DNA of 64,000 bases, taken from assembly GCA_013368375.1 (NCBI GenBank), contig JAACJP010000044.1, forward strand, positions 62,001 to 126,000, written 5' to 3'. The notes below the pieces were generated by a model that saw nothing but the letters and a program-made list of their open reading frames with translations, made no database searches and was not told the DNA's origin. Below, in pieces: positions 24,694 through 37,245 of this stretch (its first letter is position 1; each line of letters opens with the position of its first letter). Source of the stretch: Tricholomella constricta. Taxonomy: Eukaryota > Basidiomycota > Agaricomycetes > Agaricales > Lyophyllaceae. The position numbers were made by a program, and so were the translations under genes.

Positions 24694-27600
24694 ATGAACG
24701 GTAACGTTCACCCGGATATGCTTAGGCAGGGTTTACCACAGACGACGATGCTGAGCATGAACCCTCCATTCATGCAGAGTATCCAACAATCTGGGCAGCA
24801 ACAACTCTCCTCAGGTCATCTGGGTCTTCCCCCATCCTCCAATCCCGCCAATCCCGCAATGATGCTGAACAACACGCCCGGACCCATGAACCCCGCCCAG
24901 CAGCAGCAGCAGCAGCGATATCTCCAAATGCAACAGGGAGCCGACGTGCGACAACAGCAGCGGCAAATGCAGATGCGACAGGGTCAGCCAGGTCAGCCCA
25001 TGATGGGTCCTTCAGGTGCCTCTGTGGCGGGCGGCGGTGGCGGTCCACACATGGTCGGGATGGCGCACGGTCAGACCATGTCTTTCAACCCCAATATAAT
25101 ATCCCAGGGCGCGGGAAACGTAGCTGTTCGGCGGGTCTCTTCGCAGCCTCATATGGGGCAGGGTCCGGGACCTATGGCTGGAATGTCTCCAGGCGTCGTG
25201 AACAACAATCTGGGCATGGGAATGTCGCCACAAGGCAGTATGTCGCAAATGCGTCAAATACCCCAGGGGATGCACCAGCTCAGGATGCAGAGCCAGGCGC
25301 AGGCCCATATGCAGAACCAGATGTCGCCAGACATGCCCATGCCTATGAACAGGCAGGGTGGCAACCCGGGTATGCCGGGGCGCACGGGTTCTGCACAAGC
25401 CCAGCTCATGAACAGTCTCTCGCAACCTCCCTCAATGCAACATCCAATCGTACCCCATCAGAATCAATTTCAAAGTGTGCAAATTCCATCACAACATCCG
25501 CCACAAGTACCTTCTCCGCGCCCCGGGTCACACCCACAGACACATACTCCAAGTATGAACATGTCCACCCCCGGTCCCTCCAACACTCCTGTAAACCGCC
25601 CGCAGATGAACCCTGACGACCCGGCGATGTCGTTCATGAACTATCCCAATGCCCAGTTCGCGCAGACACAACACACGCCTCGAATGGCACCTACGGGTAA
25701 CGGCCAGTTCGCTCCATTCGTTCCTTCGTCCACGCCACCGAATCCGATGGCCGACATGTCCCAACCCATGTCAGGCGGCCTCGGTACACCAGGCGGCACT
25801 GCCAGTCGCGCAGGCTTTCAGCTCACCCCCGCCCAACAATTCGAGCAGATGAACAATTCGCCTGATAATTTCTCCCCACACTTCAACATGCCTCCACCCT
25901 CACACGTGCCACCTCGGCCCCCTTCTCAACACAATCCCCACCCTCCCCTCCCCCAGCAACAACAACTTACCCACCAACACTCCCCACATCCCTCCGACTC
26001 CCACATGAACCCCCATCCCCATCCCCTGCGACCACAGTCCCAGCCCCAAGCAGTGATTCCCCGGCCCTCCTCTCAGCAGGCGCAGGCTCACACCCCACGC
26101 TCCGCGCACCCGCAACTCCCCTCTGGCCCGCCGCCTCCACCTACAGCACGGATGGGCGGCATCCCTCATCATGGCCCACAGCCCGCACCGCCGATGCAGA
26201 TGGCCGGTCCGGGTCCGGGGCCCCAGCACCTCTCAATCGCGCCCCGGCCACCACCACCCCAGGCCTCTGCAGGCCCTGTCCCAGCGGGCGTTCCCCCCCC
26301 TTCCCAAGCGCCGTCGGATACACCGCCTTCGGCTGCTGCACCGATACCGCGGCCAGCAAATGGGTATGTACTCCAGGTAGCGTTTTGCGTCATGCTTCTG
26401 ATTGTAGTCGTGCTATCAGGCCGACTTTACAGGTTGGCCAAGGCCAAGGACTCATTCGTTTACTTCAGTTTAGCGGAGTGCTGGCTGCAGAGAATAAATC
26501 AGTTCGTGTTCTTCCATTCTCTCCTTGGGACCGACGCGCCTAACGTTTCCCACATCTACAGCAAAAACTGCAACTTGCCTGGTGGAGCGACCTTATCAAG
26601 GAATACTTCACCCCAAAAGCCATGCTAAAATTCACGCTGTGGAAAGATAACCAGCGGAATGAAGCCAAACCGTTCGGTGAGACCCTCCGCATCCTCAGCC
26701 GCTTCTCTTCTTCTGACAGATCTTGCTCTCTTCGTCTGTACAACAGAAATCGGCGTCCCCATCCTCCCCCGCTTCTTTCTCGTGACAACCCAGTCCGGCG
26801 TGAAATCAATGACGCTATCCCTCGACGGCGCCCGCGAGCGGATATACGGCGCTGGACACTCCATTGTCGAGTGCGTCACCGCCATTTGGACGTACAAGTA
26901 CAACAACGGGTACACAGTGACACTGCGCGGGCCACTAACGGTCCACGTCGTGGTGACCGCAACGCTCCCTCCAGGCACCGCGCAGGCGCCGCAGTCGGGG
27001 CCCGGCGTCGCGCTCAAGTTCGAGGACTTCCAGTTCGATGCGAATTACCATGATAAATATATTGCGCTGGATTCTATCACGGGCCCGCGCACCATGGGCT
27101 CGCCGAAGACGCCGCGCGTGAGGAATACGGCGACGCCGATGTCGAACGGGGCGTCTACGAGCCAGCAGCAGCAGCAGCAGTTTGAGGAGGACAAGAAGTG
27201 GGAAGAGCCCAGGGTCACGATAGAGATGGCGACGATACCGGGGGAGCCGGTCAACGCGTTTGGGATCCCGCAAGCGACGATGCGATGTTTGGAGCTTGCA
27301 GAGAGCGTGTCGGCTATGGCTGATCTGATCACATATTCAACTGAGCAGCAGCTGGGCCCGCTGGGTATGCATTTTTTGGGCCTTTGCGATTTTTGATGAC
27401 TTACTATTCGGTTTTTCCACACACAGATGCTCTTCAGAAGTTCGCAGCTAAAATCCGAGAGATACAGCCATTTAACCCACCGCCCCCCAACTTCAACAAT
27501 AACCCACATCTTAATCCTAACCTTCCTCCAAATTCTTTTCCACCAATGCATAGTAATCCCAGCAACGTCCCCCCCACTCCTGCCGTAACATTATACTCGA

Positions 27601-27956
27601 GCGCCCCGCCCTCCGTCACTAACCCCTCCGCCAACCCCGCTCCCACACCGATCGGCACCACTGCCTCTCCCAAAAATCCGCCTCCGTCCGCGAACAATTC
27701 CCCTCAAAAGCAGCACAAAACAATACCCCAGCAGCCCGGCGGCTCCTCCTCGTCCTCTTCCGCACCTGCTGGCTCGCCTGCCGTCTCATCTGGCGCAACG
27801 AACAACACCCCAGCCTTGGCCAACGCGTCACTCAAACGCAAACAGGGCGCAGAAACCGCGTCGCCCACAACCATAAACACAGAGCAGCCCCCACCCAAAC
27901 GCCAGACCCGGCGGCGCAGGACGACAAACGCCGCTGGTGGCACAGGCGGGGGCTAG
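24694..27956 (+). CDS. LIM-domain-binding (LDB/SEUSS-type) transcriptional co-regulator
   Basis: Nuclear adaptor of the LDB1/SEUSS/Adn1/Mfg1 group, which bridges DNA-binding factors. In fungi its relatives regulate adhesion and filamentous growth. The first exon (24694-26363) encodes about 557 residues extremely rich in Gln, Pro, Met, His and Ser, with poly-Q runs. After a 56-nt intron (26364-26419) comes the conserved domain: QGLIRLLQFSGVLAAENK, LAWWSDLIKEYFTPKAMLK, PILPRFFLVTTQSGVKSM, a poly-Q insert, then EEPRVTIEMATIPGEPVNAF and DALQKFAAKIREIQPFNPPP. The C-terminal tail is Pro/Ser-rich and ends in a basic stretch (KRQTRRRRTT) that could be a nuclear signal. Introns at the domain borders restore the frame exactly. 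The identity of the LDB domain is firm; which regulators it partners is unknown. Confidence 0.9.
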
Positions 27957-29025
27957 CGTGACGGCCCCTTCAGGCTCTTTTTTTTGCTGTGTTGTCCCTT
28001 TTTCATTGTTTTCTCATTATTGGATCTCTCAACATCTTGCTTTCTGCGTATTTCAGCTGCACTTTCCACGTCTCCGTCCTTCACAACTCCACCCCATGTT
28101 CTCTTGTGCTATTCGTGTGTGTGTGTGTGTGTGTGCTCGCGTGCTTAGATTGTACCCTACTTGGCCCCCCTCTCTACCTTACGCTATCTACATGGATCTA
28201 CATCATCATCTGCTCATTTGCCCTCTCTCACCGTGACTTATTTATATCCCTTGTACGTCTCCTTGTATAGCATTCGCAACACCCCAAGCAACCGAACGAT
28301 TCTCGCAATCCTGTGATCGCCGTCGCCGTGAATGTTGGCCTCGCCCTTCATTTTTTGGCAGTAAAGGTACAAGGTGTCAATGCAGCTGTCAGATATCCAC
28401 CAGATGCGAACAGACCGCTCATTTGATTATAGTTTAAGCTTAAGCATGTTGACGTATGGGCGTTTTGGCCAAATGCATCTTTTGCAGGTGCTCCTGGGCA
28501 CTATCCCATGGCAGCACAGGTTAAGGACTTGCTGCCAGTGGCCGACCTCCGATATCTAAAATTAGACGCTAGTGGCGCAGCGCAGGATCACTATATGTAT
28601 CTACAAAATGACATCCCAGATCGAATTTTGGCATCAAACTTCTGCCAATCATGTCTACATGAACACATCAGTACACCACCCTGTTTCGGACATTGAGACA
28701 AGTAGTCAGCGGGGAACCTAGGTGGTCTCCATCTTGGCATTTAATTCTCAAGGCTCACTTGACCAGATCCCATCAGGAACACCCCGGAATCAGTATGCAA
28801 ACATAGTTGCAATTATAAGGTTGTATCTACATGGCTTGTATCCTAGTGGAAGACCGTCTGTACACAACCGAAAGAAATAATGATCAATGCATGCAGGCCC
28901 AATCTGATTGTGTATATAAATGCAGGATAAAATGTAAGCGCCAACCCCCCCACCCCGACACCGCAGCCACCGAACATCCCAATGCCTCCTCGGCACATTA
29001 CCGCTAACACCCTAACGCCGTTCTG
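27957..29025. other. Convergent intergenic interval between LDB and PNUTS-like genes
   Basis: About 1.07 kb with no supported gene. It begins with T-rich sequence suited to 3' end formation of the LDB gene and contains a GT dinucleotide repeat. A coding-free AT-richer stretch runs from about 28.3 to 28.9 kb. Confidence 0.45.
28115..28134. repeat. (GT)10 microsatellite
   Basis: Ten perfect GT units in the 3' flank of the LDB gene. It is likely length-polymorphic between isolates. Confidence 0.9.
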
Positions 29026-32000
29026 CTAGGGGAAAACGTTTTCATGCGAAAAGTCACAGAGATCCCCGTATTTGCATCTGTTAATTTCAGAAGGCATCAT
29101 CAGTCGCCTTGTTTTGGAAATCGCCGGGTGGGTTCGCTCGCCTTCCTGCTGCAAAAAAACTGCAAGGTCGTCTTGTATTGTCTCTATACCCATACTCTCC
29201 TCTTCCTCGCCCCCGCCCTCGCCCTCTTCCGCGTCCTCGTCCACCCGTGCCCCAGCCGCGGTCCGATTCTTCATGATTCTGGAATCCCTGTCCATACTCT
29301 GCTGAGTAATTCGCTCCTCCCCACGTGGCGTGATTCTGATCGGGAGCTGTAAACTGAGGCTGCGACATCCCCGATTGAGTAAACACGTTAGACGGCGGTG
29401 CCGCCGGTGGTGCTGGTGGCGGTGGTGGTGGTTGTTGCTGCTGCTGTTGTTGCTGTGTTAGTGGCTGCAACTGCTGCAGAAGCCGCTGGATCGAGTCCTG
29501 CGGCAGCGACTGAATCGTCGCTAGCGTCGCGGTCGCATCCAGGCCGACCGCCCCAAGATCCAGGCCCTGCCCGTTAAACTGTGTCCCATTCAGCGCAGGA
29601 TCAACGTCCATCGACCCGCCCGCGAGCTGCCCGACGAGGTCCGCCACGGACTGCGCGACAGGCGCGACCGGGCCTGTATTCCAGAATACAGCGTCCGCCA
29701 CGGGCCCGGCGGTCATGTTATATGCCGTCTTGTCGACTTCCTCTTCCGAGATCACGTGAGAAGGCTCAGTAGGCGATTCGGGTATGTGCGCAGGGGTCAT
29801 ATACAGGGCGCCGAGCGCGGTCTGTTCTCGTATCTCCTGCGTAGTCTTCTCCTCACTTCCCTCTCCACGTTCCGGTCGCTGGATAGTGCTTGGCAGCTCG
29901 ATCACTGTTTGAAGAAGGCAAAAGAGAAGAAGTCATTTATGGGGTGTTGACGGCAGTAGGATTGATAGGCTGCTTACGTGGAGGTTCAGACCAGTCAACT
30001 GTCTCTTCAAATATATGTGCATGTAAAGCCGCACCCTCTCCCCGATCCAGATCGCGTAGGCTGTGCGACATATGTACACCCTGTATAAAAAACACCCCAA
30101 CACACAAAGAAGGGAAGACGGAGCGATTAATGTACAGTACACAAGCCACAAAATGAATAAAGAAGCTGACATCTACGGGATCGTCGTCATAGATCGCCTT
30201 CTCAATGAGGCGGATGGACTCCAGCGTCGCCTGCGGGGCCCACGTCACCGTCTTCTTCTTCGTACTCTTCTTGGTGAGGCCTGAGCCCGAAGCCTGCTGC
30301 GGGGGCGTCCCGGAGTTGTGTGACGGAGGCGTTGACACGGCGGGTGAGCCCTTGCGGCCCTTCCCCATCGACTTGAGTGCCTCTTCGAACGGGTTGATCG
30401 ATGACGGCTGTGCAACGTTCGCAGACTGCGCAGAGCCCCCTGACGTGGCTCCGGGCAGCCTCTTGTTGAAGGTCGGAAGCTTCGCCTTCGGTTTCGGCGC
30501 GGAGAAGAAGGAGAGGTCGGATTTGGCGTCCTTGACCGCAGTAGCGATAGAGGCGGCGGAAAACGTCTTGGATGGCTCTTTCTTCACGGTTGAGTTGAAT
30601 TCCCTCTTCGTGGTCCCGGCGAACTCCTTCTTGACGGCGGCGGCGATGGGTTTAGACGCGGTCGTGCCCCCGACGGCGACCTTCTTCGTCGGGGGCGCGG
30701 TCCCTCGCGCGGGCTCCGTAACCTTGCGTTTCTTCGCCTTGGGATCTGTGTGTCGTTGACAGATGGAATGGATGGATGAGTGGGGAGAGGGGAACAAGGC
30801 AAGAGTGGAACGTGATCAGGGGCGCTGCGGCTCGCGAAAATGGACTGACGTGACTTACCCTCTGTACCGGAGGGATCCGCGCCTACTTTGGCAGCTTCCA
30901 CTTTCTGAACTTCGTCAAGTAGTGAGCGCCATCTGCGTTCCACATTGGACGCCATGTCCTTGATCGCTGCGATTTGCAAGTCCAGAGAGGAGGAGCAGAG
31001 CATAGAAAGAGATGCGTTAGATACATGTATTGTAGTACGGGGCGTCTATCATATAAAAAAAGTGCGCATGCATGTAGATGACAATTCACCTCATCGGGCT
31101 CTACTGGCGCGACAACAGCGCAACGACAATTGGGTAGATGCGAGACGAGGACGTGAAATAAGCAGCAAGACAACTCACCCGGCGATGGTGGGTTCTTCCC
31201 CAACCTCATGACAATCTTTCCGAGCTTGGAAGCCTTGAGGGAGGCCACTGTTAAGGGCAATCGATCGATAATCTAAACATATTTGTGTCCTCATATCAGA
31301 TCCTGCCTTTCACTGCACCACAACAATGCAACTCACGTGCAAAAGTGGCATGATGGTCTCAACAAGGGGGCTGTCGCTGGCCGCGGTGAACCCGGCCTTT
31401 AGCCAGTCACGCGTGATGTCAATGGCAGTCCCGTTCTCGGACCATGCGCGGAAGTAATGGTTCCCGGCGCCGTCGCGCATCTTTGTGAGAATCTCAAGGC
31501 GCGTGGATGGCTCAACCTCCTGGATGCCGTACTCCGTGATGCGGTCGACGAGAACATTGACCGCCTGCGCGCCTGTGAATGCAGTGCTCTGTAGCAGTGG
31601 TCGGATGCTTGCTAAAAACTGTGCCTTGCGCTCTTGCGGGGTCAGCGTTGGTTTTTGCGGGGCGGTGAGTTGCGGTTGTAGCTGCGTTTGAGTTTGGGAT
31701 GTTTGGCCATAAAAGGAAGAGGGGTGCAGGGCGCTGAGCATTGAGCTTGAGGGAGCGTGAAGGGCCTGGGGAGATAGGGTCCCTTGTGGGGTGGAATGTT
31801 GCTGCTGTTGCGGCTGGTAATAAGATGTTGGCGTACGGTAGGATATTGATTGGTGGAGGAGTTGAGAATATGGATAAGGCTGTTGCGACAGGGATTGTGA
31901 CTGTTGCTGCTGCTGTGGTGGCTGGGATGACTGAGCGGAATAATTAGCTTGTGGATAATGTTGCAAGTTTGTTGTCCGGGAGCCATTCAAGGTGGTCAAA

Positions 32001-32651
32001 GCAGGGCTGGGCGGATGAGAACAATGTTAGATTAAGATCGGCGTGGATCGGAACTACTTACTCGATCATCATGGGCTGCGGTGAGGAATGCAGCTGGATA
32101 GGCTGGGACTGCGATTGAGGGGGCTGCTTCGACGGCTGCTGTTGCTGATGCTGTAGTTGGGGCGACTGCTGCTGCTGCTGCTGGGCTGACGAGGTGGCTG
32201 ACGAGGGGGTGGTGCTCGTAGTCGCGCCATTCAGGCTAGAATAATTCGAAAGAGGGACATGGGGTTGACTGGACCATGTTGAGCCATACGCGAGGGTATT
32301 GTATGGGGCTGGCACAAAGTAACTGTTGTGCTGATAGGGTGAGAAAAACGACGGGGCTGACGACGTCAGTGACGAGGACGACGTGGATGGCGCTGCAAGA
32401 CATTTGATTAGTTTTTTCGAGTTGGAAGACGCGACGAAGCTCGCACCTCCTATATCCGTCAACGTTGAAAAATCGGAGATGTCCATACTACTGGTTGCAG
32501 CGGTGTCCGCGGTCGTCGGCTGGGCAATCGGCGTAGACCGTTCCTTGGCCCAATCATCGACGAGCGAGTTGGCCCTGGACTCATGCTGGAGGGCTGGTTC
32601 GGACAGCAGCTGGGATTGCTGGGCCCATTGTGTGTACAAATTGTGCTCCAT
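29026..32651 (-). CDS. PNUTS-like protein phosphatase 1 scaffold (TND + RVxF + RGG + CCCH)
   Basis: The predicted product combines four features of vertebrate PNUTS/PPP1R10 in the same order, after a Gln/Ser-rich N terminus of about 330 residues. First is a TFIIS-N/LW-type helical domain (RLEILTKMRDGAGNHYFRAW to SKLGKIVMRLGKN). Next is a PP1-docking RVxF motif inside KKKTVTWAPQ (about 30239-30256); TVTW is the motif used by PNUTS. Then comes an RG-rich run (about 29200-29250), and last a C-terminal zinc finger C-x7-C-x5-C-x3-H ending just before the stop. PNUTS directs PP1 to RNA polymerase II and the cleavage/polyadenylation machinery; the yeast counterparts are Ref2 and Ppn1. The zinc finger is completed only by splicing a GC-AG intron (29078-29141, exon end AAG, donor GCGAGC). 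The gene is divergent from the HMG-box gene across about 325 bp. The family call is strong; the function is inferred from architecture. Confidence 0.85.
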
Positions 32652-32975
32652 GGCTCGTGTGTGATTTTTTTTTGTGGAACTTTTTTGTGCTCAAGGCGAC
32701 TACAAACAGCGCTTATTCGAGACAAGGCTGGGGATGTCGACGAAGTCGACTGATCTGAACTCGCCCCACCAGCGCTGTGGGGGGTCTCCGTTGTCAGCTG
32801 GTCTGTGCGGCCTTTATGGCGTTGATGAGGGTCCTTCAGCCGCATCAGCCATATATCGCGCATTCGGAGTCCGCTTTGATCTCCGCTGGTTCCCACAGTC
32901 AGGCTGAGACAACAAAGACTACAAGTCATTGTTGACCCCAGCGTTTGACCCTTCAAAATCTTTTTTTCAGTGGCC

Positions 32976-34017
32976 ATGGCAGACGAGATTTCACAACTCG
33001 AGCACCACCGTGCCCAGGTCAGTTCAAAACTTTCTCTATCTTCCTCGCCTTCCTCACCGACCTCCGCAGTTCGAGGCCGGCCTTACTGGCCTCGCAGCCG
33101 CCTTCCGTACTGCTGCGGCCTCCACTGACACTTATCTCAACTTTGTTAAAAACATCAAAACGCTTGGTACGAGCAATTTTTTTCAATCATCCGTTTTCGC
33201 GTGCCCATCCTTCCTCCAGGCGCGTCTGATGACGGCGATAAAAGGGGGCGCAAGCGCAAGGTCGGCGCTTTGGACGACAGCGACGAGAAGCCCAGACGCC
33301 AACGCAAGCCCAAGGATCCCAACGCGCCCAAGCGCCCCGCGTCCTCTTACATCATGTTCCAAAATGACATCCGCAAGGACCTGAAGGAGAAGAACCCCAA
33401 CATCACAAATGCGGAGCTCCTTACCCTCATCGCGAAGAAGTGGTCCGAGATGGGCGAAGCAGACAAGGAGGTGCATAAATCCGCGTCGCGTCGCGTTTGG
33501 AATGCGTGCTAACCGCGTTGTAGGTGTACAACAAGGCAGTGGCAAGCGCGAAGGAGCAATATTCCAATGAAAAGAAGGCGTACGACGCGCGCTCCCCCGA
33601 GGAGGTCGCCGCCGCCAATGCCGCCACTGAGGCCGCCATCGCAGTGTGTACCGCATCATTCATCTTTGGATACCCGTTGAACTTACCCTACCCCTACAGG
33701 CAAAGAAGGCCCAGCCCCGCGGCCGTAAGTCTCAGGCTGCAGCACCCCCAGCCGTTGCCGCTCCAGCCCCCGCAGCACCAGTGACGTCGCCGAGCTCAGA
33801 ATCGTCAGGAGTGTCAGACTCGGAGGAGTCGGATGAAGAAGAGGCGCACATTAAAAAACCACTGCGAAAGGTGGAGGAGGAGAGCGATGAAGACACCAGC
33901 GAAGAGGAGGAGGAGGACGAAGAGGAGGAGGTCCAACCTCCGCCGAAGAAGAAGGGAAAAACAGTGCACGCTCCGCCGCCTGTATCCAAGGCAGGAAAGA
34001 AAAGGTCGGCGAAGTAG
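32976..34017 (+). CDS. HMG-box chromatin protein with acidic tail
   Basis: Nuclear DNA-binding protein. The spliced product, about 270 residues, starts MADEISQLEHHRAQ and has a helical N-terminal segment (FEAGLTGLAAAFRTAA). The single HMG box follows the signature KDPNAPKRPASSYIMFQND and continues with LLTLIAKKWSEMGEADKE and YNKAVASAKEQYSNEKKAYD. The tail is Ala/Pro-rich, then a long Glu/Asp/Ser stretch, then a basic end (KAGKKRSAK). One HMG box with a preceding non-HMG helical domain resembles Hmo1- or Nhp10-type proteins more than the short Nhp6. Which orthologue it is cannot be settled here. Its acidic tail could mask the box or contact histones (inference). Confidence 0.85.
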
Positions 34018-36056
34018 ACAGGCACGTCTGATGTGGTGCTCGTTCATCATCATTTTTGACATCATCATTTTTGGGAGATTTCTTGATTGTTTATTCCTAC
34101 CCCCTTTTTGTTTTTTCCTTCGTGTCTATATGTTACACCGCTTCCTGTTAATGGACTCTTTCAAGTAGTACTGACCCTTATCCGTTCGTTCACTCTCGGC
34201 CTCGTCGTCTACCCTAGCAGGCCATTTGAATCTGCTGTCCCAGTTTGTAGGGTGTACTTAATATTAACAATTGTTCACCTCTCGTTCTTGGTGTTCAGAC
34301 GTTCGCAACCGATGGCGCCTATCATTTTTCTCATCTTATTTCAAATTGAGCGCCACTTACTACTGGTGGCGCAGACATGTCCTTGAAGGCTTCGGGTTGA
34401 ACTTTGAAAAGCATCCTCATCGTCGCTCTTGCTCAATATTGCATCCTACGTATTCATGCAATTCAATTTGCCCCCCTAATGTATTCGGCGCGGCCAACAC
34501 CGCGTTTTCCTCCTCTAGCTATCTTGACATGGCCCCCGAGCTGCAATCCGTAATCGAAACCCTACCCAACCGTCACACTTCCGTTATGTTAAAGTGGGTA
34601 GCCGTTGTCAACTTGCGGGAGAGGGTGCGTTGGGCGTTGAGATCAACGGTCAACTTATCATAAGAACACCATAATCCCAGATGTAAGTTGAGCTACCCGA
34701 CCTCTAACATGCATAGATTCATGACCAATGCACTAACAGATGGCAATGCAGCCGCTCACATCTCGAAAAACGCTCGCAAGCCTGATGCGCGGCACTGACT
34801 TTCTCTTCGTCCGCGCAAAGAGGGGATGTCTGTGAATGCAGTCAAGAGACTCGCGAAGCCTTTAAGGCAGCGATCGGAGCGCTTGCACAGGCACAGTCAC
34901 GATCAATTTCCGGCGCAAGACGCCCCATCCTCGAGGCTGCCAAAGACGCCAAAACACCCGTGCGTCCTGAGGAGCCGATGTGCACTTATATGATTTGTGC
35001 CATGCCGACTCGAACCCCTCCCCGTACGCTGATATCCGCGACAATGTCAGAGGCCTGCACCAGAAGAAGTCAATCGTTCTTTTGATTCATGTCAGAACCG
35101 TTTTCGGACTCAGAGTATAACGTAGAATGCGCCACGCTCGACCTCGAATTTCCATGTAACTCTCAAAATTATACAACAACGGCATCACTTTCAGTTTGTG
35201 CGAGACTTTCGACCTTTCCTTGTATCGGATGCCTCGACTGCCATCATCGAACTACAAGGCACCCACTTCAACAACAGACAAAGCTGCTCTGGTTCGCATT
35301 CCATCAATCAATTCAGCACACAAGTCACGGTGGCGCGAAAATCCTTGACGGTAGTCTGAATTTCAAATTGAGAACGCCACTAGCCTTGAGTGGCGCAATC
35401 GTGAGCGGCTAAGATGTCATTCCATGGCGTCTATGGAGACCGTTGCTCTCTTCCGAGGCGATTCAGGTATGCACGACACATCCTATTCCGTTTTGCCTGG
35501 GGGTGGAAGTTAGAGACGGAAAGCATAATTAATAGTGCTTTGCAGTTTGACGCACAGGCTACTCTATAATTGACGAACGAGTAGGGAAACTGACATCCAA
35601 AATCGCAAGTGTGAGTGTTTCTGAAGGAACGAAGAAGGCATGAGGACTCTGTAGAGGATGCGATAATTGGACTGTCAGTCCCCCCGGTGTCTGCCAGGGA
35701 CTCGGAACCACAGTATTATGTACAAGTTAAGTAGCCTATGTAGTACAGTCAAGCCTTGATGCGACCAGAAAGAAAATTATGTACTCCAACGCTCCTCCCC
35801 TGCCCCAATTTGTCTTCCACCATCAAGGAGTACTGGCCGCATCCACCTGCACGTGGTCGGCTACTCTGCCTACTCCTTGATCGTATATCGCAACGGAGAT
35901 TAAGTCCCCTAAGACGCGAAGGCGAGACCAACTCCCAAATTCAGACCCTGACCATCTGGTTCTCCCTATACTCCTTCGTTCCAAGCGGACACGCGGCACG
36001 GAATCGAGGGGAAGGCGTAGAGATGTCAAATGATGCGATGAATGAAGTTGGTCAGG
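34018..36056. pseudogene. Gene-poor interval with probable decayed coding sequence (34.5-35.4 kb)
   Basis: From 34530 a start with MAPELQSVIETLPNRHTSV reads briefly, and later protein-like pieces appear in different frames. Examples are YADIRDNVRGLHQKKSIVLL near 35.03-35.08 kb and FVRDFRPFLVSDASTAIIEL near 35.19-35.26 kb. They are separated by stops and frame changes that plausible introns do not remove. This looks like a decayed gene; I could not name the family. The rest, to 36056, holds nothing I can support. CACGTG occurs at 35850-35855. Confidence 0.35.
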
Positions 36057-36467
36057 TCACGCAGGCCTCAACGCCGACTTATGCGGATTCCCGACGCTTG
36101 CGAAGCGATCATGTATGGGGGCGGAACTCAACATCAACGGTCGAGGCGGATTCTTAACTTTGGACCGATTGGCAGGGGTAAAGGAGTTCGGAGAATGCTT
36201 TTTGAGCTTTCGCTTTTTTAAAAAAAGGGATGAGCATGCACCACGGAAAAAGTATAGGGGGCTAAATAAGGTCACCTCAACATCACCATCCTTCCTGCGC
36301 CGGCACAATACGAGATAGAGCACCAAAACCGCGACTAATACACCGGCGGCAACGACTGAGGAGATGACATAGGCATAGACGCGAAGGTCTATACAAGATC
36401 TAGAGCCGTCGGGGGCTCCTGACGATGGAAGCGGTGAAGGAACCTCGGAGCCCGTACCCGTAGACAT
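36057..36467 (-). CDS. Small single-span membrane protein, unrecognised
   Basis: The predicted 136-residue protein starts MSTGTGSEVPSPLPSSGAPD. It has a Ser/Pro-rich, probably extracellular N terminus, one strong transmembrane helix (VYAYVISSVVAAGVLVAVLV and on) and a basic stop-transfer RRRKDGD. The cytoplasmic tail is Lys-rich. A TATA-like element lies about 110 bp upstream (36576-36584, minus orientation), supporting expression. A GTGACC just after DVE could be an intron donor, which would shorten the tail, so the C terminus is uncertain. Agaricomycetes carry many such Ser/Thr-rich single-span proteins of unknown role; no family is assigned. Confidence 0.5.
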   Translation of the reverse strand: MSTGTGSEVPSPLPSSGAPDGSRSCIDLRVYAYVISSVVAAGVLVAVLVLYLVLCRRRKDGDVEVTLFSPLYFFRGACSSLFLKKRKLKKHSPNSFTPANRSKVKNPPRPLMLSSAPIHDRFASVGNPHKSALRPA

Positions 36468-36871
36468 GCCGGTAGTTTGTTTTTGTCGAGTTGAATGGGA
36501 TAGATGAATAGATAGTAGTTGAAGAGGAGAGACTCGAGAAGGTCCGAATCACAGACTTCGAGGAAGGAGGGGGGGATAAATATATTTTTCGAGCGGAATC
36601 AAACCTGGGCAAACATCCCACTCCGTTCGCGATCGGGGGGCGAAGCCAACAACGAGCCAAACGGCTTCGGCACAGAGAGGTCGATAAGACGACATCAGGA
36701 ATTGCATCTTTGAGCACCAGGTGTCGCAATCCGGATCGGCAGACACAAGTACTAAGTGGCTTGCATCGACTCGGGCTCGAGTGGAGGCGCCTCTATTCGA
36801 TGCCTAGGGTAGTACTGCTGAATGAAACAAACACAGAAAGGCGGTTTGTGACTTGTTCGAGTAGAAATCAT

Positions 36872-37245
36872 CGTACTCGACGAGTTGGGGAGGACAAGCG
36901 GTCGGATGCCGGACGCCGCAGTGGGTAAAGAGACCTAGAAAAAGTTCACTTCCTCGCGGAAAATGAGGTGGGGCAGCCAGTTCGGGTGAAGCCCAAGCAT
37001 GTGGCAGGCGAGGGTCATCCTAGAGTAGGCTGATGAGAAGGGGAACGTCCAGCCTGGTTATCTGAGAAGAACGAAGGAGCAAAACAGTACATCATGCGTC
37101 AGCAGCCGGCTCGACGGCAACCCTGATCCCGCGTGGCTGTTGAGGCGTAAGGAATTATGAACAGGAAGATAGATTGTGTATATTCATTCTAGAAGGGCTC
37201 GAGGCGCAAGAGACCTTGACAGGCCCCCTCAACGTCCACAATCTT
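36872..37245. repeat. Direct repeat copy A: duplicate of ICP55 last exon plus 3' flank
   Basis: About 370 bp align with 39793-40168 in the same orientation, with substitutions and small indels. Shared blocks include AAAATGAGGTGGGGCAGCCA, GAGAAGAACGAAGGAGCA and CCTCAACGTCCACAATCTT. On the minus strand the right end reads IVDVEGACQGLLRLEPF plus stop, matching the last exon of the intact ICP55 gene. The rest of ICP55 is absent, so this is a truncated duplicate. Confidence 0.85.
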
